Assembly (NCBI GenBank): GCA_963767565.1
Contig: CAVYEG010000006.1
Span: 1,674,001 to 1,738,000 of the forward strand
Source: Palsa-504 sp963767565
GTDB lineage: Bacteria > Actinomycetota > Actinomycetes > Streptosporangiales > Streptosporangiaceae
DNA length: 64,000 nt
Reading direction: 5' to 3'
The notes under the pieces were generated by a model. That model did no database searches. It was not told the origin of the DNA and worked only from the letters and a program-made list of their open reading frames with translations. Shown one piece after another: positions 49,983 to 57,750 of this stretch. Within the stretch, counting starts at the first letter, position 1, and the number at the start of each line of letters is the position of its first letter. The position numbers and the translations under genes are program-made.

Positions 49983-50372
49983 TCAGTCCCTCCCGGCTGG
50001 GAAGGCGGCGGACCGGTCGCGGCGGGTTCCGGTCCGGGACGTAATCCAGGCTGCTGTCTCGCCGAGACTGGGATAAACCGGCAAGCGGGCGTCCAGGCCG
50101 GTCAGCTTGGCCAGGCGACGGACCGGGCTGCCGGGCGGAATCGCCAGCCGGAGCCGGACGCCGCAGGCAGCGGCGCGGTGCTGGACATCTACCAGGCGGC
50201 GCAGGGACGAGCAGTCGCAGAAGGTCGTGGCGGTGAAGTCGGCGATGACGACGGGGGCGCCTGAAGCGACGGCGGCATCAAACCGTTCGCAGGCACATTC
50301 GGCGTTGGTCAGGTCGATCTCGGCAGGGAGCATCACGACGGCGGGCGCGCGGCCGACATTTTGGTCCGGCAT
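49983..50372 (-). CDS. STAS-domain protein (anti-sigma-factor antagonist type)
   Basis: 129 residues. VVMLPAEIDLTNAE and PVVIADFTATTFCDCSSLRR match the STAS fold of SpoIIAA-like antagonists; the phospho-site loop normally reads DSSG and here reads DCSS, so a serine is retained but the glycine is lost. Such proteins release sigma factors by binding anti-sigma kinases. The SpoIIE-type phosphatase at 57733 could act on it, but no anti-sigma kinase is seen in the window. Confidence 0.78.
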   Translation of the reverse strand: MPDQNVGRAPAVVMLPAEIDLTNAECACERFDAAVASGAPVVIADFTATTFCDCSSLRRLVDVQHRAAACGVRLRLAIPPGSPVRRLAKLTGLDARLPVYPSLGETAAWITSRTGTRRDRSAAFPAGRD

Positions 50373-50505
50373 TTGCCGCTCCTTCCGGCAAGGGAGAGGC
50401 CGCGTCGTTCGACCAGGTGGGCGACGTAAGAACCCAATCTGCCTGCACGGCCCGCTTAGGGAATTGGGTCGTGCTGCAAATCACTCTACAGCGGGCGGCC
50501 GAGAT

Positions 50506-50525
50506 ACGCGAGGAAAACCTCGCGT
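50506..50525. terminator. Small hairpin upstream of the hopanoid operon
   Basis: ACGCGAGG-AAAA-CCTCGCGT, a perfect 8-bp stem. It lies about 130 bases before ATG 50372 of the minus-strand STAS gene and upstream of the plus-strand glycosyltransferase remnant. No T-run; could also be an operator. The rest of 50373-50611 holds no gene. Confidence 0.35.
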
Positions 50526-50611
50526 GATTTACTCGCGTGGATGACAGTGATGCCGCCGCGTCCTAGGCCGGGCGCATGAGCCGGTGCGCCCGTCGACCGG
50601 GCCGCAGACGG

Positions 50612-51455
50612 TGACATCGTCGCGGTGCTCGCGGCGTCCCGCTCGGCGGGGACAAATTGATCATGCTGCTGATGCCGTCACCCTGGAATGGCAGCGCTGC
50701 TAATGGTCGCCGCGCGCCGTCCCAGGCGCGTCGGGCTGCGCCGCCAGGCCCGGCGGCTGATCGGATGGCACCGATTTGTTCCTGGTGACCTCGGCCGCGG
50801 CAGCGGAGTCGGTCCGGCGATACCTCCCTCGGTACTGGTTGCTGTCGTGCCGCCACCGGTGCGGTCCGCCTTCTACGCTGCTCTGCCCCGGGCTCGAGCC
50901 CGGGCGGCGTTCGGCGTCCCGCCAGACGACTACTGCGTGCTGGTCATCGACAGCGGCTGGGGATTCGGCCCGCTGGTGGAGAGCGTGTCAGCGCTGGCTG
51001 ACGCGGGCGTGCATGTGCTGGCGGTAGCCGGCCGGAACCGCCGTATCGAGCGGAGGCTCCGGGAACTGGCCGCCGCCTCGCCGCGGATTACGCCGTTCGG
51101 CTTCACTGACCGGGTACCCGAACTGATGGCCGCCTCCGACCTGGTCCTGGCCCTGCCCGGCGCTACTACCTGCAGCGAGGCGCGGGTGGTGGGACGCAAC
51201 CTTCTTCTTCTCGACGTCATGCCCGGTCACGGGCGGGACAACCTGCTACACGAGCTGGAGCTGGGCCGGGCGCATGCGTGCACGCCTACTCCGGCCGGGG
51301 TTACCGCCAGCGTGCTGGCGCTACGTGACGACGCGGCCGACCGGGCGCTCCCCGTGCACCGGGCGCCACGCTGGGAACCCGCCTATGTGGCCGCCCTGCA
51401 GCGGATCGGCCTGGACCTGGATTACCGCGAGATGGCAGGAGCAGGATCACCATGA
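50612..51455 (+). pseudogene. GT28-type glycosyltransferase (MGDG-synthase-like), N-terminally decayed
   Basis: The C-terminal part is clear: DYCVLVIDSGWGFGPLVESV, FGFTDRVPELMAASDLVLAL, then EARVVGRNLLLLDVMPGHG, the donor-binding half of GT28 enzymes. Upstream, LFLVTSAAAAESVRRYLP is in another frame (one shift near 50830), and faint traces of the start (VLAASRSAG, DHAADAVTLEW) lie near 50615-50690 with stops between. Most of the first domain is gone. It overlaps hpnJ by ATGA, so it was the first gene of that operon, perhaps glycosylating a hopanoid. Confidence 0.65.
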
Positions 51456-52920
51456 TGCGCACGCTGTTTCTCAATCCTCCTTCCTATGAGGGTTTCGACG
51501 GCGGAGCCGGCTCTCGCTACTAGGCGAAACGGGAGATCCGGTCGTACTGGTACCCGACCTGGCTCGCCCAGCCGGCCGCACTGGTCCCGAACAGCAGGCT
51601 CGTCGACGCCCCCCAGCCGGGCTATGCCTCACCGACGTGGTGCCGATGGCCCGCGACTACGAGCTGGCCGTCCTGCATACCAGCTCGCCCAGCTTCGCCG
51701 GGGACGTGCGGGTGGCGGAGACGCTCAAGGCTGAGAATCCGTCACTGCTGATCGGCATGGTCGGCGCCAAGGTGGCCGTGGAACCGGACCGCTCGCTGCA
51801 AGCCTCGGCAGCAATCGACTTCGCGGCCCGGGAGGAGTTCGACTTCACCATCGCCGAAGTAGCCGACGGGCGGCCGCTGGCCTCTGTCGACGGCATCAGC
51901 TACCGGGACGACGCCGGCTCCGTCGTGCACAACCCGGACCGGGCAGTCCTGGAGGACATGGACCGGCTGCCGTTCGTCACCCCGGTCTACAAACGGGACC
52001 TGCGTGCCGAGGACTACTCCATCGGGTATCTCCTGCACCCCTACCTGTCGCTGTACACCGGCCGGGGCTGCCGGTCCAGGTGCACATTCTGCCTGTGGCC
52101 GCAGACCGTGGGCGGCCACAGATACCGCACCCGCAGCGTGGACAGCGTCCTGGCCGAGGCCGCGCTTGTCCGCCAGCTGTTCCCCAAGGTGAAGGAGCTG
52201 TTCTTCGACGATGACACGTTCACCGACGACCGGCCCAGGGCGGAGACCATCGCGCGGGGCCTGGGCCGCCTAGGCCTGACCTGGTCGTGCAACGCCAAAG
52301 CCAATGTTCCTCGCGAGACGCTGAAGGTGCTCCGGGACAACGGCTTGCGCCTGCTGCTGGTCGGCTACGAATCCGGCAGCCAGCAGATCCTCATCAACAT
52401 CAAGAAGGGCCTGCGGGTCGAGCGGGCGCGACGGTTCGCCGCCGACTGCCGGGCTCTGGGAATCACCGTGCACGGCACGTTCATCCTCGGCCTGCCCGGC
52501 GAGACCGCCGAGACGATCCAGGAGACGATCCGCTTCGCCCGGGAGATCAACCCGAACACCATCCAGGTCTCCGTCGCCGCGCCCTATCCGGGTACCGAGC
52601 TGTACCGGCAGGCCGTAGAGAACGGCTGGCTCCCCGAGAACGATGACGGGGCCATGCTGGTCAGCCGGGACGGTACCCAGCTGGCGGCGCTGTCCTACCC
52701 CCATCTCGGGCACACCGAGATCCTGGACTCCGTGGACGCGTTCTACAAGCGTTTCTACTTCCGCGCCGGGAAGCTGGCCGAGATGTCCGCCGAACTGTCC
52801 CGCCGCCCCGACATGGCCGCCAGGCGGCTGCGTGAGGGCGGGGAGTTCTTCCGCTTCTTGAACCGGCGCGCCAAGGAGGCTCTGTTATGCGTGTCCTGCT
52901 GGTCCATCCGAGCGCGCTGA
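51452..52920 (+). pseudogene. hpnJ: Hopanoid-associated radical SAM protein HpnJ, with a nonsense codon and a frameshift
   Basis: Starts MMRTLFLNPPSYEGFDGGAG as in HpnJ, then a TAG (51521-51523) stands where the family has Gln (CAG), followed by AKREIRSYWYPTWLAQPAAL in frame. A second lesion follows at about 51611: six C where seven would keep the frame. Beyond this the B12-binding region and radical SAM domain are intact (GRGCRSRCTFCLWPQTV, Cys-x3-Cys-x2-Cys; LLLVGYESGSQQIL). In the literature HpnJ contracts the sugar ring to give the bacteriohopanetetrol cyclitol ether. An ATG inside at 51637 could give a shortened protein. Confidence 0.85.
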
Positions 52921-54367
52921 TGTACTCGGAGATCTTCCTGCGGCTAGAACCGCTCGGCCTGGAGCGCGTTGCCGCGGCTCTGCTGGCCGACGGCCATGAT
53001 GTCCGCCTGCTCGACCTGCAGGTCTACCGGAAGGCAGATCTCGAGCGCCAGGTGACCGAATTCCAGCCGGAGGCGGTCGGCTTCAGCCTGAACTACCTGG
53101 CCAACGTGCCCGAGGTGGTGGACCTGGCGAAGTGGGTCAAGATGGTGCTCCCGGGCTGCTTCGTGTTCGCCGGCGGCCACAGCGTGTCGTTCGTGGCTGA
53201 GCAGGTGCTTGCGCACGGGGAGGGCGCCATCGACGTGGTGCTCAAGGGCGAGGGCGAGGCCAGCGCCCCCGCGCTGCTCGCGGCGGTGCCCGACCGCGCG
53301 CTCACGGAGGTGCCCGGGGCCGTCACCACGGACGGGCCGGGGCGCCCGCCGCAGATGCTGGACAGCCTGGACGGCCATCTTCCCGCCCGGCATCTGGGCG
53401 GGCGGCGCCGCAGGTATTTCATCGGCGTGATGGACCCGGCGGCGTCGACCGAGTTCACCCGCGGCTGCCCGTGGGACTGCTCGTTCTGCTCCGCCTGGAC
53501 CTTCTACGGCCGCTCCTACCGCAGGCTGTCCCCGGAGGCCGCTGCCGAGGACATGAGCCGCATCGCCGAGCCGGGCGTGTTCATCGTCGATGACGTGGCC
53601 TTCATTAAGGCCGAGGACGGTGACGAGATCGCGCGGCAACTCGAGCGACGCCGCATCCGCAAGCAGTACTACCTGGAAACCCGCTGCGACGTTCTGCTCC
53701 GCAACGAAGAGGTATTCCGCCGCTGGCGGCGCCTTGGACTGACCTACATGTTCCTCGGCCTGGAAGCGCTGGATGAGGAAGGCCTGAAGGCGTTCCGTAA
53801 GCGCACAACGCCGAAGGTGAACAACAAGGCCCTGGAGGTGGCCCGGTCCATGGGCTGTCGGTGGCGATCAACATCATCGCCGATCCGGACTGGGACGAGT
53901 CGCGGTTCGCCTTCGTCCGAGAATGGGCGATGAGCGTGCCGGAGATCGTCAATATCACCGTCCAGACGCCCTACCTGGGCACCGAGACCTGGCTCACCGA
54001 GTCCCGCCGCCTGACCACGCTGGACTACCGGCTGTTCGATGTGCAGCACGCCGTGCTGCCCACCCGGCTGCCGCTGCACCAGTTCTACACCGAACTGGTC
54101 CAGACCCAGGCCGTCCTGGCCCGCAAGCACCTCGGCTTCGCGGCACTGGCCAAGACCACCGGGATCATCGCCCGGCAGCTGCTCCGCGGCCAGGCCAACT
54201 TCACCCGGATGATCTGGAAGTTCAACCAGGTCTACAACGCCGACCGGCAGTACTCCGAACACCAGCGCAAGGCCCGCTACCTGCTGCCGCCACCCGCGAA
54301 GAAGCCAGCGAGGTCACCGGACCGGAAGGAACTATACGTCCATATCCCAGCGCGCCGCAGGCCCTGA
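52887..54367 (+). pseudogene. hpnR: Hopanoid C-3 methylase HpnR, one frameshift
   Basis: B12-dependent radical SAM enzyme adding a methyl at C-3 of hopanoids. N-terminus LLVHPSALMYSEIFLRLEPL and the cobalamin-binding part are followed by TRGCPWDCSFCSAWTFYGRS (Cys-x3-Cys-x2-Cys) and GLEALDEEGLKAFRKRT. At about 53854 one base is missing: the frame passes from ARSMG to SVAINIIADPDWDESRFAF, and the rest (RRLTTLDYRLFDVQHAVLP) is normal to the stop at 54367. It overlaps hpnJ by 34 bases. Confidence 0.86.
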
Positions 54368-54538
54368 TCCCTACCGATGGATGACACGGTGGGCCGGCTA
54401 GCGGGTCGGCTGAGCGGCGGCAACGTCCGAGTGCCTGGAACTGCCCTGGCCGGTCCCCGGCCTGGTGATGGCACAGGGCCCGGCCGCGTCGGCCCGGGTG
54501 CACGCATCGCCGGATCCGGCCGGCGGCAGGGCCGATAA

Positions 54539-55519
54539 GTGTCAACGCCGCTCGCCGTGACGGCCGCCCTCGGCGGCGCGCTTCTGTTCGGGATATCGTC
54601 CGTCGCCGACCAGCGCAGCACCAAGCGGGTCAAGGCCCGGCGGCCGCTGTCGCCCGGGATCCTGATCAACCTGATCCGGCAGCCGCTGTGGCTGATCGCC
54701 GTTGGCACGACCGTCGCGGGATTCATCCTGCAGGTGGCAGCGCTCGACCTGGGGAGCCTTGCGCTGGTGCAGCCGCTCCTGGTCTGCGACCTGATCTTCG
54801 CCGTCCTGATCGCCCGGTCCGTGGGGTGGCAGGCCAGCACGCAACGGCCCAGGGCGCGGCGGTGGGATCCGGTCATATTCGCGGGAGTCGCCTCCGCGGC
54901 GGTCGGCGTGGCCGGGTTCCTCGCTATCGGGCAGCCCTCGAACGGCCACACGAATGTCAGCTCCGGCGTCCTGCTGCCGCTGGTTACCGGGCTCGTTGTG
55001 ACGGTGGGATGCTGCCTGGCCGTGGCCGCGAGGAACCGGCATCTGCGCCCGCTCGCGCTGGCGCTGGCCTGCGGCGTCACTTACGGGGTGGCTGCCTTCA
55101 CGGTCAAGCTCGTGACGTCGGAAGCCGACGGCGGGCTGGCCAAGGTGTTCGCCAACTGGCCGATCTATGTCCTCGCTGCCGCCGGCCCGCTGGTTTCATC
55201 CTCAACCAGGACGCCTTCCAGCAGGGCCGGTTGCTGGCGCCGGTCCCAGGCGATCATCACCACGGCTGATCCTGTCATCTCCATCGGGCTCGGCGTCTTG
55301 TGGCTGGGCGTGCGCCTGCGCAGCAGCCCCGTCGAGATCTTCGGCGAGGTCACGTCACTCCTGCTGATGATCGTCGGGATCGCAATCACCGCTCACCGTG
55401 CTCCCCATGTCACCGGGCGTGCGACAGCGATGCGAACCGACCCGGATGCCGGGCGCGGCCAGCCACGAGCCGGGAACCGCGCTCAAGGCGGCGTGGCTGG
55501 CGACGATGGGACGCGATGA
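54539..55519 (+). CDS. DMT-superfamily membrane protein
   Basis: About 326 residues, 9-10 membrane helices, typical of an actinobacterial EamA-like group: LLFGISSVADQRSTKRV, LQVAALDLGSLALVQPLLV and ADPVISIGLGVLWLGV. Two compensating indels (a lost G near 55192 and an extra C near 55247) misread the stretch that should be FILNQDAFQQGRLLAPV. GTG 54539 is the start. The last 35 residues are not typical and run into a fragment of another gene. Substrate unknown. Confidence 0.7.
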   Translation: MSTPLAVTAALGGALLFGISSVADQRSTKRVKARRPLSPGILINLIRQPLWLIAVGTTVAGFILQVAALDLGSLALVQPLLVCDLIFAVLIARSVGWQASTQRPRARRWDPVIFAGVASAAVGVAGFLAIGQPSNGHTNVSSGVLLPLVTGLVVTVGCCLAVAARNRHLRPLALALACGVTYGVAAFTVKLVTSEADGGLAKVFANWPIYVLAAAGPLVSSSTRTPSSRAGCWRRSQAIITTADPVISIGLGVLWLGVRLRSSPVEIFGEVTSLLLMIVGIAITAHRAPHVTGRATAMRTDPDAGRGQPRAGNRAQGGVAGDDGTR

Positions 55520-55562
55520 GGCACGGACATCGTTGAAAATCTGGGGGCACTGGGAGCGGTGA
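55461..55562 (+). pseudogene. C-terminal remnant of a TDT/TehA-like transporter
   Basis: Reads SHEPGTALKAAWLATMGRDE and is clearly related, in DNA and protein, to SHELGTALKVPWLVTLGRDE of the other TDT remnant at about 57598. Only some 33 codons are left. Confidence 0.6.
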
Positions 55563-55624
55563 TCTAGGCGCTACTGGGCGTCACGGCTCCTCGCTGGCCG
55601 ACTGCATTGCGTCGTGGCGTGGTA

Positions 55625-55909
55625 TTACCAGGCTGGCCTATAAGTACTCGCTGCCGGGTCCGGGCGGCGACGGGCCCACCGGATGGCCTGCCGTTCTTTC
55701 GCTGTGGTCCCGCCCCAGATGCCGGAGGAGATGCCTTGGTCCAGCGCCCACGCCAGGCACGGCGCCCGCACCGGGCAAGCCTGGCAGATGCGTTTCGCCT
55801 GGTCAATCTGGCGCAGCGCGGCCCCGGTCTCCCTGACCGGGAAGAACAGATCCGGATCGGCCCGGCGGCAGGCCGCGTCGTAACGCCAGCTCACCCGGTC
55901 GCGCATCAC
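55625..55909 (-). CDS. WhiB-family iron-sulfur transcriptional regulator
   Basis: 94 residues. Four cysteines in the family spacing (AACRRADPDLFF, then RICQACPVRAPC), binding a 4Fe-4S cluster, then the GIWGG beta-turn and a basic C-terminus (RQAIRWARRR) for DNA or sigma-factor contact. ATG overlaps the stop of the small gene upstream (ATGA). WhiB proteins act with SigA and respond to redox or NO, fitting the hemerythrin and stress genes near by. Confidence 0.92.
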   Translation of the reverse strand: MMRDRVSWRYDAACRRADPDLFFPVRETGAALRQIDQAKRICQACPVRAPCLAWALDQGISSGIWGGTTAKERQAIRWARRRPDPAASTYRPAW

Positions 55910-56106
55910 AGGACGATGCGGAGGGCGAGGTGCGGGGGACAGCCGCGTTGCACCAGCCGGGCGATCTGATGCCAGTCAAGCTGGTCGGCGTAGACCTCGG
56001 CCAGCGCCGCGGGGACTCCTAGGAGCATGAGCCGAGTTACCCGCCAATCGTGCACGCGCAGCCGTTCGCTGCCTATGGCCTGGTGACCGGTGAGGGTCGG
56101 TTCCAT
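55906..56106 (-). CDS. Small protein of unknown function coupled to WhiB (66 aa)
   Basis: HDWRVTRLMLLGVPAALAEV, then DQLDWHQIARLVQRGCPPHL, a small actinobacterial family that I remember beside regulatory genes. Soluble and amphipathic. Its stop overlaps the WhiB start, so they are co-translated. Its upstream region holds the best copy of the TATATCGT palindrome. Confidence 0.75.
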   Translation of the reverse strand: MEPTLTGHQAIGSERLRVHDWRVTRLMLLGVPAALAEVYADQLDWHQIARLVQRGCPPHLALRIVL

Positions 56107-56221
56107 CGTTCATCCCTTCGGCCGACCGAATTGCTCTGTGCCCGCCGCGCCGCAGCTCCATGATGACCGGTTGCCGGTCCCCTCCGGCGACCGCGCGCTC
56201 TCATATTCTGCTACTGCGTTA

Positions 56222-56242
56222 TTATATCGTTTTACGATATAA
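56222..56242. promoter_or_regulatory. TATATCGT-N3-ACGATATA motif, copy 3 (perfect, with -10 box)
   Basis: TTATATCGT (56222-56230), TTT, ACGATATAA (56234-56242): perfect 9-bp arms. The right arm runs into TATAAT (56238-56243), which lies 7 bases before GTG 56251. A protein bound here would block the promoter. It lies between the divergent whiB-linked gene and the ORF at 56251. Confidence 0.75.
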
Positions 56243-56250
56243 TCGTACAC

Positions 56251-56589
56251 GTGAAAGGCTCGTTGCGCAAATCCCGCGGTGCCCCGGCAGTGCCGCTGCG
56301 GGCCGAAATCTCGATCGCCACGTACGCCCACATCAAGGGCTGGGCGATCGTCATCCGCCTGAGGCCAGGGCCGGTCAGGCGGAGGGTCCTGCGGTCTCGG
56401 GCGTTCCGCGGGTCGCCCCGGGAAGGAAACGGTCCAGCATGTCATCGCAGGCGTCGCACGTGCAGTACACGGGGTCAAAGGCCTTCGCCAGGACGGGCGG
56501 TGCGGTGCCGGGGCGAGCGCGGCAGAGTTGGCAGGCGGCGGTCTGGGATGGTGCATCAGGGATCTGGTCGCGGATACGGGCTTCCATGA
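56251..56589 (+). CDS. Small basic protein of unknown function, leaderless start
   Basis: 112 residues in the reading. The first 55 (ISIATYAHIKGWAIVIRLRP and following) are plausible; the rest is Arg/Gly-rich and antisense to the hemerythrin-like gene from 56375, so the true end or the C-terminal frame is doubtful. A perfect TATAAT box ends 7 bases before the GTG, the strongest promoter seen in the window, so transcription from here is likely. No family recognised. Confidence 0.4.
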   Translation: MKGSLRKSRGAPAVPLRAEISIATYAHIKGWAIVIRLRPGPVRRRVLRSRAFRGSPREGNGPACHRRRRTCSTRGQRPSPGRAVRCRGERGRVGRRRSGMVHQGSGRGYGLP

Positions 56590-57031
56590 AGGCGCGCCAC
56601 TGACGGCCCAGCCGCTCGCGCAGGGCGGGAGCGATCCGGTAGCGGCACTCTTCGAGCAGGTCATGTTCCTGGCGATCGAGTTCCGCAGTCCAGGCGGCCA
56701 GGGCGGTCGTGACCAGTTCCTGCCACAGCGGGGAGCCGGGCGGCTGGTGATAGCTTTCACGGAGGAACTCGCGGATGTCCTCGTGCGCGTCGGCCGCGTT
56801 CCGCTGCCGGGCCCCGTCCGGTGTTTCTGCGTCGCGCAGGGCTGCTGGCCAGAAGATCTCGTCTTCGGCCTTCATGTGCAGGTCAATCAGGTTGGCCAGG
56901 GCGCTCCAGGTGCTGGCCAGCGCCTGGCAGTTCCCGGGATCGCTGCCCGGCCGGGCCCGGTCGCCCAGCTCAGATTGCCACAGCACGATATGCATGTGAT
57001 CGGCCCTGATCAGGTCGATGATGTCGGCCAT
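56375..57031 (-). CDS. Hemerythrin-like (HHE) domain protein 2 with Cys-rich tail
   Basis: 218 residues. Helical ligand motifs RADHMHIVLWQ, LIDLHMKAEDEIFW, AHEDIREFLRE and LDRQEHDLLEEC indicate a di-iron hemerythrin fold. The tail holds CQLCRARPG and YCTCDACDDMLD, a probable zinc or cluster site absent from the copy at 49362. The two share MADIIEVIRAD-like starts and RLGRQWRAFMEARIRDQ, so they are paralogues. ATG 57031 is chosen by alignment with that copy. Likely sensing oxygen, NO or ROS. Confidence 0.8.
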   Translation of the reverse strand: MADIIDLIRADHMHIVLWQSELGDRARPGSDPGNCQALASTWSALANLIDLHMKAEDEIFWPAALRDAETPDGARQRNAADAHEDIREFLRESYHQPPGSPLWQELVTTALAAWTAELDRQEHDLLEECRYRIAPALRERLGRQWRAFMEARIRDQIPDAPSQTAACQLCRARPGTAPPVLAKAFDPVYCTCDACDDMLDRFLPGATRGTPETAGPSA

Positions 57032-57262
57032 CTGCACCGTCCCGATGACTCAGTTCCGGCGATCACTGCCCTTAGCCGAACAGGCCGGCGAGCACAGCCG
57101 CCTGACCCCACCGGGACTGTAATGGCAGCCGTCTGCTTCCCCCCAACGGTCGGCTTACACCTCCCGGGCGAAGAATTTTCGGAACGAACGATCCTGGTCA
57201 CGGCCATATGAGCAGGCCAATATAGGGATCGGGCGGCGACAGATCGCAATGCGACAATTCTG

Positions 57263-57750
57263 ATGACGCAGGCCGCCTTCGCGGCGCTGGCCATGCTCTA
57301 CCCCTGGCGGCTGACGGCCTACCGCGCCGAGACCTGGCCGATGCGGCCGACCCGCGACACGGGTCCGGGTTCTTTACGCTGGCGGCCGGATCGGACGCGC
57401 TGGCGCCCGGCTGGCCGGAGACGGGGCATACCGCCCCCGCGGCGGTGCTGCTCACGATCGGCGGGATCAGCTTGGCTGTGCTCAGCTATGGCCTGCCGAT
57501 GATCCTGACCGCCGGGCATGTCGTGCGCCGTGTGCCGCTGGCGTACGAGCCGGGGCTGTGGGGCATCGCGTTCCCGGTCGCGATGTACGGTGTGGCCAGC
57601 CACGAACTGGGTACCGCGCTGAAGGTGCCGTGGCTGGTGACGCTGGGCCGCGACGAGGCGTGGCCGGCCCTGGCGCTATGGGCCGTGGTCTTCCTGGCCA
57701 TGGCCGCTGAGCTGCCGCGCCGGTCAGCGCGGTCAGCCCCGGCCGACTGA
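57263..57750 (+). pseudogene. TDT/TehA-like transporter, truncated and frameshifted
   Basis: Pieces: AALAMLYPWRLTAYRAETW, then in a second frame FFTLAAGSDALAPGWPETG and LLTIGGISLAVLSYGLPMIL, ending GTALKVPWLVTLGRDEAWPA and a final helix. These belong to the tellurite-resistance/dicarboxylate transporter family, but only about five of ten helices remain. A partial copy of the same end lies at 55461. Confidence 0.7.
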
